Assembly: GCF_004745075.1 (NCBI RefSeq)
Contig: NZ_RHFH01000017.1
Location: forward strand, 1 to 52,622
DNA length: 52,622 nucleotides
Direction: 5' to 3'
Origin: Brevibacterium sp. S111
GTDB lineage: Bacteria; Actinomycetota; Actinomycetes; Actinomycetales; Brevibacteriaceae
Shown here one piece after another: positions 34,759-44,100 of this stretch. The notes beneath the pieces are model-generated. The model searched no databases. It was not told the DNA's origin and saw nothing but the letters and a program-made list of their open reading frames with translations. A program made the translations under genes and the position numbers. Position 1 is the stretch's first letter, and each line of letters begins with the position of its first letter.

Positions 34759-36456
34759 ATGAGCAACGGGAACGATCACCCCCATTTCCCGCCACCACCC
34801 AGCGAGCCTCCGGAGGCCGGCCGATCGAAGCCGAACTCGGAACCGCAAACGGACGCAGGCATCGAGGGTTCGGCAGCACCCGACGATGTGAAGAAGCCGC
34901 CGGAAGCCTCGGCAGACTCGGATTCCTCCGGGTCCGCGGTTCCCGACGACCAGGCTCCCCCGCTGGGACAGTCCGGAGACGGCTCCGCGACGCGCCCCAC
35001 CGTGGCCCCGGCCTCATCGCAGCCGAATCAGGCGCCTCAGTACTCGGGCCCCGGAGCACAGAACGCACAGAGCGGCCCGAATGTGCCCTACCAGAACTCT
35101 CAGTATCAGAGTGCGCAGGGCCCTGCTGGTCAACACCCCGGAAGCCAGCCCCAGGGCGGTCAGCATCAAGGCGGCGCCCCGTACCCCGGAGCACAGAATC
35201 AAGCCGGACCCAATCAGCCCAGACCCGACCAGCCGAGCCAGTACCCGTCGAACCCGTATCAGACCGGTTCGGGACCAGACAGCCAGCGGACCGGTTCCGG
35301 TCCCGGACAGTCCCAGGCCATCCCGCAGCCGGCGCCGGCTCCGGGCTTCGCCGGTTCGCAGGCGACCGCAACACGGGCCGACTCCCGCCCCGAGAAGAAG
35401 AAGAGCAGGCTTCCGCTCTTCATCACACTCGGTGCCGTCGCCCTCGTCATCATCCTCGTCCTCGCCGGCATCTTCGTCATCGGCAGCGTCAACAAGAACA
35501 AGTACGGGCCCGACAAGGTGGCAGAAGACTACATCGCCGCGCTGAACAAGGGCGATTTCGCGGCTGCGGAGAAGATCGCGCCGTCACCGCGTCCTGAAGG
35601 GACGAACCTCGACCTGCTGTCGAAGAACTTCACCGAATCCTCCTCGGCGAAGATCGAGAAGGCCAAGGTCGAGTCCTCCAAGGTCGATGGGGACAGCGGC
35701 AAGGTCCTCGTGTCCTATGAACTCGACGGCAGCGAGTACAACGTCGAGCTGGCAGCGAAGAAGGATGGCAAACAGGACCTGTTCTTCGACAAATGGACGC
35801 TGACCGGGCCCGAGCTCAATGTCATCTCCCTCGACGTTCCCGCCGCTGACGGTCTCACCGTCAACGGTCAGGACTACACGGCGAAGTCGGGAACCACGTC
35901 GTTCGCCGTCTACCCCGGCAAATACGACTTCAAGATCCCCAAGAGCAAATGGGTCTCGGAGGCCTCGGATTCCGCCGGAGTGAACTTCCCGAAGGCTTTC
36001 GCCCCGGGCGGTCAGCCGAACCAGGGTCAGGTCTCCCCCACGACTCTCAACCTCGATCTGGCACCGACGGGCGCGTTCGAGAAAGAAGTGCAGAAGCAGG
36101 TCGAAAAGGAACTCAAGAAGTGCTTCGACAATAAGAGCATCAAGCCGAAGTGCAAGTTCATCAAGTACGACCCGACCGAGATCCCTGTCGGAGGTTCGGA
36201 CAAGAAGCTCGATGATCTGGCGAAGGACGGCACCGCGAAGTGGGACATGAAGAACATGCCCAAGGTGAAGGCCAGCTTCGGTACGGCAGATACGAACACC
36301 GGTTCGTTCTTCACCGACAAGCCCGGCAAGTTCAACTTCTCCGTCGACGGCAAGAAGTCCGGTTCCTCATACTTCTCCAACGGCAACGCACTGTCGGTGT
36401 CGGGAAGCGTGAAGATCGACGGAGACAAACTCAAGGTCGAATTCTTCGACTTCTGA
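34759..36456 (+). CDS. Single-pass membrane protein with long Pro/Gln-rich cytoplasmic region and TcaA-like extracellular domains
   Basis: 565 residues from ATG 34759 (AAGGA about 11 bases ahead; ATG 34747 is an alternative). Residues 1-215 are low complexity, rich in Pro, Gln, Ser and Gly (QPQGGQHQGGAPYPG, SQYPSNPYQTGSGP). A basic KKKSR precedes one membrane helix at about 224-247 (LFITLGAVALVIILVLAGIFV). The outer part begins with a small alpha/beta module (KVAEDYIAALNKGDFAAAEKI), then beta-rich modules (LNVISLDVPAADGLTVNGQDY, FAVYPGKYDFKIPKS), reminiscent of TcaA/YvbJ-type surface proteins. Function unknown; a cell-envelope role is inferred. Ends before a strong terminator. Confidence 0.75.
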   Translation: MSNGNDHPHFPPPPSEPPEAGRSKPNSEPQTDAGIEGSAAPDDVKKPPEASADSDSSGSAVPDDQAPPLGQSGDGSATRPTVAPASSQPNQAPQYSGPGAQNAQSGPNVPYQNSQYQSAQGPAGQHPGSQPQGGQHQGGAPYPGAQNQAGPNQPRPDQPSQYPSNPYQTGSGPDSQRTGSGPGQSQAIPQPAPAPGFAGSQATATRADSRPEKKKSRLPLFITLGAVALVIILVLAGIFVIGSVNKNKYGPDKVAEDYIAALNKGDFAAAEKIAPSPRPEGTNLDLLSKNFTESSSAKIEKAKVESSKVDGDSGKVLVSYELDGSEYNVELAAKKDGKQDLFFDKWTLTGPELNVISLDVPAADGLTVNGQDYTAKSGTTSFAVYPGKYDFKIPKSKWVSEASDSAGVNFPKAFAPGGQPNQGQVSPTTLNLDLAPTGAFEKEVQKQVEKELKKCFDNKSIKPKCKFIKYDPTEIPVGGSDKKLDDLAKDGTAKWDMKNMPKVKASFGTADTNTGSFFTDKPGKFNFSVDGKKSGSSYFSNGNALSVSGSVKIDGDKLKVEFFDF

Positions 36457-36497
36457 TCCTGCGCAGCTTGACCACCTCGCCGAGGCGGTGAGAGCAC

Positions 36498-36545
36498 GAA
36501 GGCGGGCCCGCAGCGACCGATACCGGTCACTGCGGGCCCGCCTTC
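36498..36545. terminator. Bidirectional terminator hairpin
   Basis: GAAGGCGGGCCCGCAG (36498-36513) pairs perfectly with 36530-36545; an inner GACC/GGTC extends it after one mismatch. It lies between the surface-protein gene and the convergent amidase operon. Confidence 0.8.
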
Positions 36546-36561
36546 TTCGTTGCGAATCCGC

Positions 36562-37980
36562 TCAGCCCATCGCCGTCCGGGTCGGGCGCTCGACTCCGGC
36601 GACGTCTTCGAACCAGGAACCTGCGGCCATGACCGATTCGTCGGCGAAGCGCTTCCCGGCGATCTGCACTCCGATGGTGCGCCCATCGGCCGTGAACCCG
36701 CCCAGCACGGTCGCGGCAGGCTGTTCGGACATGTTGAAGGGCATGGTGAACCCGATGTGTCCCATCGGCTCGTGCACTCTCGGGTAGGGCATCGGCTGCT
36801 CGGCCGGGAACGCCGCGCCCGGTGCTGTCGGCGAAATGATGAGGTCGAACTCGGCCGTGGCGGTGATTGTGCGACGGCGGATCTCCTGCACGCTGTGATA
36901 GCAGCTCATGAGCTCGACACCGCTGACGTCGGCCCCGCCCTGAGCCCACTGTCGGATATAGGGCAGGATGAGCTCCTGCTCCTCCACGGGCAGGGCCTTG
37001 AGGTCGCCCCAGGACCGGACCCTCCAGAACAGGTCCATGTCATGGAGCAGATCGTCGTCGATGAACGGGTCGAGGGGGACGAGCTCGGCGCCGGCGGCAG
37101 CGAACCGTTCGGCCGCCTCGGTGATCGTCGACAGCACCTGCGCGTCGGGGGCGACCCCGCACCCGGCATCGAGCTGCAGTCCGATACGCAGTCCACGCGG
37201 ATCGAAAGCCGGCGAATCGTGTCCGGGAAGAGCCTGCGTCTCGTCGGCGGCGAAGCGCGGCAGCCTCGAATAGTCCCGGTCATCGGGGGCGGAGATGATG
37301 TCCATGGCGGCCTTGACGTCAGCCATCGATCGGGTGAGGGGCCCGGCGCATCGACCGAGGTACGGGCCGTCGAGCGGGACCCGACCGAAGCTGGGCTTGA
37401 GTCCGGTCAGTCCGAGCCAGGTGCACGGCAGGCGGATGGATCCGCCGATGTCCGAACCGATGTGGATCGGTCCGTACCCGGCGGCCGCGGCCGCTCCGGC
37501 CCCGGCGCTCGAACCACCGGTGGTGAGCGCGGGGTCGAGCGGTGACCGGGTGATGCCGTGCAGCGAGGAGACGCCCGAGGACAGCATGCCCCAGTCGGGC
37601 ATCGTCGTGGAGCCGAGGATGACGGCACCGGCCTCTTCGAGTCGCTGTGTGATCGGCGCATCGTGGTCGGACACCGGCATGTCCACCCAGGCGTGCCCGC
37701 TGGGCAGCGGCACGCCGCGGCGGGCGATGTTCTCCTTGATCGTGACCGGCACCCCGTCGAGGTCGCTCAGCGGTCGGCCCTCTCGCCATCGGGCGGCGCT
37801 GGCCACGGCCGCGGTTCGAGAGCGTTCGTCATCGCGGTGGAAGAGTGCGTTGATCGTCGATTCGCATTCGTCCATGCGGTTCACGACCGCGCTGTGCACC
37901 TCAATCGGGTCGAAGTCTCCCTTGGCGAATCCGACGACCATGTCGGATGCGCTGTGATCGGCAAGCGTCGTGTTGCCCAT
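36562..37980 (-). CDS. Amidase signature (AS) family amidase
   Basis: 472 residues. The AS catalytic triad is intact: Lys82 (VPVTIKEN), cis-Ser in TTGGSSAGAG (Ser157/158) and nucleophile Ser181 in GSDIGGSIR. The family hydrolyses carboxamides (aliphatic or aryl amides, peptide amides, carbamates); the substrate cannot be read from sequence. The start is ATG 37980 with GGGCAGGAC ahead; the frame is open further upstream without merit. It is last in the same-strand series binding protein-permease-permease-ATPase-amidase, 124 bp after the ATPase gene, so the imported solute may be its substrate or substrate precursor (inference). Confidence 0.92.
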   Translation of the reverse strand: MGNTTLADHSASDMVVGFAKGDFDPIEVHSAVVNRMDECESTINALFHRDDERSRTAAVASAARWREGRPLSDLDGVPVTIKENIARRGVPLPSGHAWVDMPVSDHDAPITQRLEEAGAVILGSTTMPDWGMLSSGVSSLHGITRSPLDPALTTGGSSAGAGAAAAAGYGPIHIGSDIGGSIRLPCTWLGLTGLKPSFGRVPLDGPYLGRCAGPLTRSMADVKAAMDIISAPDDRDYSRLPRFAADETQALPGHDSPAFDPRGLRIGLQLDAGCGVAPDAQVLSTITEAAERFAAAGAELVPLDPFIDDDLLHDMDLFWRVRSWGDLKALPVEEQELILPYIRQWAQGGADVSGVELMSCYHSVQEIRRRTITATAEFDLIISPTAPGAAFPAEQPMPYPRVHEPMGHIGFTMPFNMSEQPAATVLGGFTADGRTIGVQIAGKRFADESVMAAGSWFEDVAGVERPTRTAMG

Positions 37981-38104
37981 GTCCTGCCCTTTCTCTCGAT
38001 GATGAAAACCGTGTTGCCCGGCCCCGAGTGCGTGCCTCCGGCCCCGAGTGCGCACGCCCGCGCCGCGTCGCCGCCGACCGGAGTCGGTGCCGTTCCGGCG
38101 TTGT

Positions 38105-39871
38105 TCAGCCGCTGGCGCCGAGCGCGTCCGTCAGGCTCGGGGTCGCCGCGATGAGTCGCCGCGTGTACTCCTGCCGCGGGTTCGCGTAGATGTCCTCAGT
38201 CGCACCGGATTCGACGATCCGGCCGTCTTTCATGACGATGATCTGCGAGCACAGGTGTTGGACGACGCCGAGGTCGTGGGAGACGAAGAGGAGGGTGAGC
38301 GCATAGTCCTCGACGAGGTCGGTGAGCAGGTTGAGCACCTGCGCGCGCACCGACACGTCGAGGGCGGAGACGGGTTCGTCGGCGACGAGGATCTGCGGCC
38401 GTGTCACCAGGGCTCGAGCGATCGAGATCCGCTGTCGCTGCCCGCCGGAGAATTGGTGCGGGTAGCGGCGCAGGGAGCGCGCGTCGAGGTCAACTGCCTC
38501 GAGCATCTCCTCGACCCGCGCGATGCGTTCGTCCTTCTCGACTCCTGCGGCGATGAGCGGTTCGGCGACGATGTCGGCCACGCGCATGCGCGGGTCGAGT
38601 GAGGCGAAGGGGTCCTGGAACACGATCTGCAGATTCTCCCGCAGGGCGCGCAGGGACCGTGAGCTCGCCGCCTCGACGCGGATGTCGCCGACGCGCACGT
38701 GCCCGGTGGTGGGCCGGTCGAGTCCCGAGAGGATGCCCAGCAGCGTCGACTTCCCCGATCCCGATTCGCCGACGATGCCCAATCGCTCCCCCGCCGCAAC
38801 GCTGAAGTCGATTCCGTCGAGCGCGGTGACATCCGAACGGCGCCGACCGAACAGTCCCCGTCCCTTGAACACTCGGGTCACGTCTGCGACCTCGATCAGC
38901 GGTGCAGAGTCCCTCGCCGAGGCGGCCTCACCGACATCGTCGACCGCGATGTTCCCTCCCGCCGGGTCGTCTGCCTCGACGGTCTCGGTGCCGACCGGGT
39001 CCGGGGTGTCCTCCCCCGCCGAGGTCTGCGGGCCGGTGTAGGCGAGCGCGGTCTTGAGGGTGAAGAGGCGTCCGTTCCCATCGGTGGCTTCCAGGTCGGA
39101 CGAGGCCAGGAGTCCGCGCGTGTATTCGTGCTGCGGATCGGTGAAGATCTCGGTCACGGTGCCGGTTTCGACGATGCGTCCGCGGTACATGACGATGACT
39201 CGGTCGCAGACACCGGCGACGACGGCGAGGTCGTGGGTGATGAACAGGAGCCCGGCTTCCACGGCCGAGACCCGCTCGGCGATGAGGTCGAGCATGTGTC
39301 GCTGCACGGTGACGTCGAGGGCCGTGGTCGGCTCGTCGCAGATGAGCAGCTTCGGCGAGTTCGCCAGCGCGATTGCGAGCATGACTCGCTGTCGCTGTCC
39401 GCCGGACATCTGGTGGGGATAGGCGAAGCGGGCGCTGTCCGGATCGGGCATGCGCACATCCTCGAGCAGCTCTTTCACCCGTGCCGGGATCTGGGCTCGT
39501 GGGATCTTGCCGTGGATGCGCAGCACTTCAGCGATCTGGTCGCCGATGCGCATGAGCGGGTTGAGTGCGCTCATGGGTTCCTGGAACACCATGGACACGA
39601 TGTCCGAGCGCAGGCTCGCCAGTGTCTTCTCGTTCGCTTCGAGGAGGTTCCCGTGATGGCCCTGCAGGTGCACTCGGCCTTCGGCGTGCAGCTCTTCGGG
39701 CAGCAGCCCCATCACGGATTGGGCGGTCAGGGACTTGCCCGAACCGGATTCCCCGATGAGTCCGACCCGCTCGCCCGGCTCCAGGTTCAGACTGACATCG
39801 TGGAGCACGGCGGCGTCGGCACCGGAGGGGGTGATGGTGAGGTCGCGGACCTCGAGCAGATTCTCAGCCAC
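38105..39871 (-). CDS. Fused peptide/nickel-type ABC transporter ATPase (DppD-DppF in one chain)
   Basis: 588 residues with two complete ABC domains. Domain 1 (about 3-265): Walker A GESGSGKSLTAQ, signature MSGGQRQRVMLA, LLICDEPTTALD. A linker of about 60 acidic residues follows (TSAGEDTPDPVGTETVEADD). Domain 2 (about 325-585): GESGSGKSTLLG, FSGGQRQRISIA, LVADEPVSALD. Each is followed by the oligopeptide-transporter C-terminal segment (HEYTRGLLASSD; QEYTRRLIAATPS). The two normally separate ATPases are thus one polypeptide, as in GsiA/YejF. GTG start with GGAGG about 6 bases ahead; overlaps the permease stop by 8 bases. Confidence 0.94.
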   Translation of the reverse strand: MAENLLEVRDLTITPSGADAAVLHDVSLNLEPGERVGLIGESGSGKSLTAQSVMGLLPEELHAEGRVHLQGHHGNLLEANEKTLASLRSDIVSMVFQEPMSALNPLMRIGDQIAEVLRIHGKIPRAQIPARVKELLEDVRMPDPDSARFAYPHQMSGGQRQRVMLAIALANSPKLLICDEPTTALDVTVQRHMLDLIAERVSAVEAGLLFITHDLAVVAGVCDRVIVMYRGRIVETGTVTEIFTDPQHEYTRGLLASSDLEATDGNGRLFTLKTALAYTGPQTSAGEDTPDPVGTETVEADDPAGGNIAVDDVGEAASARDSAPLIEVADVTRVFKGRGLFGRRRSDVTALDGIDFSVAAGERLGIVGESGSGKSTLLGILSGLDRPTTGHVRVGDIRVEAASSRSLRALRENLQIVFQDPFASLDPRMRVADIVAEPLIAAGVEKDERIARVEEMLEAVDLDARSLRRYPHQFSGGQRQRISIARALVTRPQILVADEPVSALDVSVRAQVLNLLTDLVEDYALTLLFVSHDLGVVQHLCSQIIVMKDGRIVESGATEDIYANPRQEYTRRLIAATPSLTDALGASG

Positions 39872-40799
39872 GACGAGCCTCCATCTTCGGATCGAATCGG
39901 TCACGCAGCCCATCGCCGAGGAGGTTGAACCCGAGCACGGCCAATGCGATGAACATGCCCGGCCACAACGCGAGTTCGGGGTGGGTGGACAGGAACTGCT
40001 GGGACTCCTGGAGCATCCGTCCCCAGGAGGGCACCGGAGCCTGGGTGCCGAGTCCGAGGAAGGACAGCCCCGCCTCGGCGAGGACGGAGATCGCGAACGC
40101 CACGGAGGCTTGGACGATGACCATGCCGGCGATGTTCGGCAGCACATGGACGACGGCGATCGCCGAGACCCGGCGGTTCGATGCCCGCGCCGCGCGCACG
40201 TATTCGGATCCGAGCACCTGCAGCGTTCCGGATCTCGCCACGCGGGCGAAGCCGGGGATCGCTGCGATGCCGACGGCGATCATGGCCGGCCCCGTTCCCG
40301 GTGAGAACACGGCGGCGAAGATGATCGCCAGCAGCAGGGCTGGGAACGCCAGCAGGATGTCGTTGGCGCGCATGATCACCGCGTCGATCCATATGCCCCA
40401 CGACTGTTTCGCGAACAGGGCCGCGATGATCCCGATCGGGGTGCCGATGAGCAGAGCGATGCCGACGGCGACGACTCCGACGAGGAGGGTGATCCGGGCT
40501 CCGAACATCACCCAGGTCAGTGTGTCCCGCCCGAATTTGTCCGTGCCGAACGGGTGGGCGAGGCTGGCGGACTGCAGACGGGCGACCGGGTCGATCTCGC
40601 TCGGGGCGTAGGGCGTCCAGATGAAGGACACGAGCGCCAGACCGACGATGAGGGTGACGAAGCAGGTGCCGATGATCATCGAAGCGTTGAGACGCAGCGA
40701 CTGTCGCGAACTGGTCGCCGGTCCCCTCGCACGAGCGGTCGCGGCGTCGACTGCGACGTCATCGCGGGGGTCGGTGGCACCGGTGGGGGTCTGGCTCAT
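39864..40799 (-). CDS. ABC transporter permease (DppC-like)
   Basis: 311 residues with six predicted helices. A disordered N-terminus (about 1-35) precedes the OppC_N-type helix (SMIIGTCFVTLIVGLALVSF). The LASLAHPFGTDKFGRDTLTW segment is typical of OppC/DppC proteins. The EAA cytoplasmic loop that contacts the ATPase is SEYVRAARASNRRVSAI, followed by HVLPNIAGMVIVQASVAFA. It forms the membrane channel with the DppB-like partner. ATG 40799 overlaps the dppB-like stop by 4 bases (ATGA). Confidence 0.93.
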   Translation of the reverse strand: MSQTPTGATDPRDDVAVDAATARARGPATSSRQSLRLNASMIIGTCFVTLIVGLALVSFIWTPYAPSEIDPVARLQSASLAHPFGTDKFGRDTLTWVMFGARITLLVGVVAVGIALLIGTPIGIIAALFAKQSWGIWIDAVIMRANDILLAFPALLLAIIFAAVFSPGTGPAMIAVGIAAIPGFARVARSGTLQVLGSEYVRAARASNRRVSAIAVVHVLPNIAGMVIVQASVAFAISVLAEAGLSFLGLGTQAPVPSWGRMLQESQQFLSTHPELALWPGMFIALAVLGFNLLGDGLRDRFDPKMEARRG

Positions 40800-41743
40800 G
40801 CGGCGTTCCTGATCCGAGGGTCGACTACGGGCACGAGGATGTCGACGATGAGGTTGATGATGAGCACCAGCAGGACGAGCACCATGACGATGCCCTGGAC
40901 GGCGACGAGGTCGCGGTTGGCGACGGCGCGCACGAGTTCGGAGCCGATGCCGGGCAGGACGAAGATCTGTTCGATGATCACGGCCCCGACCAACAGGGTG
41001 GCCAATTGGACGCCGGCGACGGTGATGACGGGGATCGCCGCATTGCGCAGTCCGTGCACGAACAGCGCCCTCGTCTTGGTCAGCCCTTTCGCCCGGGCGG
41101 TGCGGATGAAGTCTTCGCGCATGACGTCGAGCACGGCTGAACGCACATAACGGGTGAGGATCGCCGCCTGCACGAGAGCCAACGACACCACCGGCAGGAC
41201 GAGACGCAGAACGAACCCGCCGAATCCTTCGACCGGAGCCATCCACCCTTGGGAGGGGAACCAGCCGAGGCGGAGTGAGAAGACGATGACGAGGATGATC
41301 GCGGCAAGGAAGTTCGGGATCGCGATGCCGACCTGGCTGGCGGCCGAGATCGTCACGCCGATCCAGTTGCGCTGTCCGAGGGCGGCGAAGGTGCCCAAGG
41401 GCACGGCGATGAGGATCGACAGGACGATCGCGGCGATGACGAGGATCGCGGTGACTTGGACGCTGTCGATGATGACCGGAGTGATCTCGGCACCGGTGAC
41501 ATAGGACGTGCCGAAGTCCCCGCCGAGCATGCCGCCCACCCAGTCGAAGTACCGGATCACGGGCGGACGGTCGAGGCCGTACTGTGCTTCGAGAGCCGCC
41601 ACGGCCTCAGGCGTGGCATTCGTCCCCAATGCCACCTGTGCCGCATTGCCCGGCAGCAGGCTCATCAGGGCGAAGACCACCACCGAGGCGACGAGGAGGG
41701 ACAGCGCGAACTGGATCGCGCGGTTGATCGCATAGGTGAGCAT
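40796..41743 (-). CDS. ABC transporter permease (DppB-like)
   Basis: 315 residues, six helices. Family features: the N-terminal RAIQFALSLLVASVVVFALMSLLPGN, YGLDRPPVIRYFDWVGGMLGGDFGTSY, and the EAA loop REDFIRTARAKGLTKTRALFVHGLRNAAIPV. It pairs with the DppC-like permease. It starts 13 bases after the binding-protein stop and overlaps the next gene by 4 bases, so the operon is tightly coupled. Confidence 0.93.
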   Translation of the reverse strand: MLTYAINRAIQFALSLLVASVVVFALMSLLPGNAAQVALGTNATPEAVAALEAQYGLDRPPVIRYFDWVGGMLGGDFGTSYVTGAEITPVIIDSVQVTAILVIAAIVLSILIAVPLGTFAALGQRNWIGVTISAASQVGIAIPNFLAAIILVIVFSLRLGWFPSQGWMAPVEGFGGFVLRLVLPVVSLALVQAAILTRYVRSAVLDVMREDFIRTARAKGLTKTRALFVHGLRNAAIPVITVAGVQLATLLVGAVIIEQIFVLPGIGSELVRAVANRDLVAVQGIVMVLVLLVLIINLIVDILVPVVDPRIRNAA

Positions 41744-41755
41744 CGAACCGGTGGG

Positions 41756-43261
41756 TCAGTTCCAGCTCAGGTCGGCGATCTTGAACGCATCGGAGACCCG
41801 GTTGGCGGGGATCCCTCCGATGTCGGACTTGGCGATCACGAGGTTCGGGAAGAGGAACAGGAAGTCCGATGCGGCATCCTCGGTGATCGTCTTCGCGATC
41901 TCCTTCATTCCGGAGATGTATTCCTCTTCCGTGCCGGTGTCGGCCTTCTCGGCGATCTTCTCGATCTTCGCATCGTCGTAGCCGATGTAGTAGTCGTCGG
42001 AGAACACAGTGAGGATATCGCGCGGTTCGGCGTGGTTGATCACCGACATGTCGAAGTCGTGTTCGGTGAACGTCTTGTCCAACCACACGGCCGGGAATTC
42101 CTGGGTCTCGATGTTCGCTTTGAGACCGACCTCTTCGAGCTGGGCGGACACGATTTCGGAGATCGCCTTCGCGTACGGCAGGTTCGGCACGGTGAAGGAG
42201 AATTCCTCGCCCTTGATTCCGGCGTCGCTGACGAGCTGCTTGGCCTTCTGCGGGTCGTGCTTCCACACCCCGGTGAGATCTTCGTAGTACGGGTCGGTCG
42301 GCGGGACCATGGATCCGATGAGTTCACCGTAACCGGCCCAGGCGGTGTCGAGGACGGCCTTGCGGTCGATGGCGTACATGACGGCTTCACGGGCCTTCTT
42401 GTCCTTGAAGATGCCGTCCGCGTTGTTCATCGACAGCACGACTTCGCCGTTCGTGGTGCCGGAGACGATCTGGTAGTCGTCGCTTTGGAACTCTCCGGCC
42501 AGTTCGGGGGCCTGCAGGTTGGAGACGAGGTCGATCTCTCCGGACTTCAGTGCGTTCGACGCCGAGACCGCGTCCTTGAAGTATTTGAACTGGACCTTCT
42601 CCAGGGCCGGCTTCTCACCCCAATAGTCATCCCGGGCGGCGAAGTCGATTGACTGTCCCCGAGTGAACTTCTCGATCTCGAAGGGCCCGGTGCCGATCGC
42701 TTCGTTGGCCAGGTCCTCAGTGCCTTCGGTGTCGAACACGGCTCCGACGAGGCTGGTGAGGTTGAACAGCCACGTATTTGAGGGCTTCTTCAGTTCGATC
42801 TCGACGGTGTTGTCGTCGGGAGTGTCGATGGACTTGACGATGTCCATCTTCGCCTTGAGTGCGTTCTTCCAGTCCTTCTGCACCCGCTCATAGGAGAATT
42901 TCACGTCTTCGCTGGTCAAGTCGGCGCCGTTGGAGAACTTCACGCCTTCCTGCAGTTCGAAGGTGTAGGTCTTGCGGTCGTCGGAGAGACTCCAGTCCTT
43001 CGCCAGTGCCGGTTGGATCTCGCCCTCTTCGTCGAGGCGGACGAGGGATTCGTAGACGTTCTCCATCAGTGCCTCGGGGATGGCGACTCCCGAAGTGGAG
43101 GTGAAGTCGAGGTTGACCGGTTCGGCGGTGAAGGCGATGCTCATCGAATCCTTCTTCTCCCCGTCGTCGCCGGAGTCCGAAGCTCCCGCCGAACAGCCGG
43201 TCAGCAGCATGCTTGCGGCCGCCGCTGCCGCCACCCACTTCATGATGCGCGGAGTCTTCAT
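41756..43261 (-). CDS. ABC transporter substrate-binding lipoprotein (SBP family 5, peptide/nickel/opine class)
   Basis: 501 residues. Lipobox LLTG-Cys23 after a hydrophobic stretch (VAAAAAASM), so it is a lipoprotein that delivers solute to the permeases. SBP_bac_5 body: LVRLDEEGEIQPALAKDWSLSDDRKTYTFELQEGVKFSNGADLTSEDVKFSYERV near residues 80-135 is the diagnostic region, later KAREAVMYAIDRKAV and GSMVPPTDPYYEDLTG. Ligand class (peptide, amide, opine, glutathione) is not resolved. The start is ATG 43261 with GAGGAGAA ahead. First gene of the importer-amidase operon; its promoter must lie in the 233-bp gap to rdgB. Confidence 0.94.
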   Translation of the reverse strand: MKTPRIMKWVAAAAAASMLLTGCSAGASDSGDDGEKKDSMSIAFTAEPVNLDFTSTSGVAIPEALMENVYESLVRLDEEGEIQPALAKDWSLSDDRKTYTFELQEGVKFSNGADLTSEDVKFSYERVQKDWKNALKAKMDIVKSIDTPDDNTVEIELKKPSNTWLFNLTSLVGAVFDTEGTEDLANEAIGTGPFEIEKFTRGQSIDFAARDDYWGEKPALEKVQFKYFKDAVSASNALKSGEIDLVSNLQAPELAGEFQSDDYQIVSGTTNGEVVLSMNNADGIFKDKKAREAVMYAIDRKAVLDTAWAGYGELIGSMVPPTDPYYEDLTGVWKHDPQKAKQLVSDAGIKGEEFSFTVPNLPYAKAISEIVSAQLEEVGLKANIETQEFPAVWLDKTFTEHDFDMSVINHAEPRDILTVFSDDYYIGYDDAKIEKIAEKADTGTEEEYISGMKEIAKTITEDAASDFLFLFPNLVIAKSDIGGIPANRVSDAFKIADLSWN

Positions 43262-43494
43262 TGTTCTCCTCGATTTCGCCGACCGCAGAGAGGGTCGTTC
43301 GCCAACACTCAAGCACCGTCAGTGTATCCGAAATTCTCACTAGTCGAAGCGCTCAGGTTCACATGTTGGATCAGGTGAGCTGGCCTGTCGGACTCACCGG
43401 ACGAGAGCATGCGAACCGGTTCTTCGGGCCTCACGGACGGGGCGATGCGCAGCGTCCGGTCGAACTCCCGAACCCGAGCAGGTGACGTGAGACT

Positions 43495-44100
43495 TCAGAG
43501 ATTCGTTTCGGCGGCGAGGACCTCGGCGAGAGCATCGAAGGCGATGCGGCGATGTGACCGCGAGTTCTTCTCCTCGGAGCTCATCTGCGCGGTGCTCAGC
43601 GTCGACCCGTCGGGGACGAAGATCGGATCGTAGCCGAAGCCGTTCTCCCCCATCGGCTCCGTAGCCAGGCGCCCGGGCATGACGCCTTCGGTGGTGAATT
43701 CGCGACCGTCGGCGGTCACCGCGGCCGCTGCGCAGCGAAACTGCGCACCCCGGTGTTCGGCGGCGATGTCGCTCAGCTGCGCGAGCAGGAGCTCGAGGTT
43801 GGCTCTGTCGTCGCCGTGGCGTCCCGACCAGCGGGCGGAGAAGATCCCCGGCGCCCCGCCGAGCACGTCGACGCTGATGCCCGAGTCATCGGCGATCGCG
43901 GTGCGACCGGTCGCCGCAGCGGCGGCGCGAGCCTTGATGAGGGCATTGTCGGTGAATGTCACCCCGGTTTCGGCGACATCGGCCAGGCCCGCCTCGGCGG
44001 CGGTGAGCACCTGGGTGTCGGCGCCGAGGACAGGGCCGAGGATGGCCAGCAGCTCCCGCTTCTTGCCCTCATTGTGGGTGGCGAGGACGAACGTCGTCAT
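43495..44100 (-). CDS. rdgB: Non-canonical purine NTP pyrophosphatase (XTP/dITP diphosphatase, HAM1 family)
   Basis: 201 residues. It removes ITP, dITP and XTP. Motifs: [18 protein letters not shown] at the N-terminus, [57 protein letters not shown], and [16 protein letters not shown] near the C-terminus. The start overlaps the rph stop by 4 bases, giving the common rph-rdgB coupling. Confidence 0.96.
   Translation of the reverse strand: MTTFVLATHNEGKKRELLAILGPVLGADTQVLTAAEAGLADVAETGVTFTDNALIKARAAAAATGRTAIADDSGISVDVLGGAPGIFSARWSGRHGDDRANLELLLAQLSDIAAEHRGAQFRCAAAAVTADGREFTTEGVMPGRLATEPMGENGFGYDPIFVPDGSTLSTAQMSSEEKNSRSHRRIAFDALAEVLAAETNL

Noticed and set aside
34652..35374. Upstream extension of the PerM-like frame
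   Set aside because: It is antisense to the surface-protein gene and has no membrane or family features.
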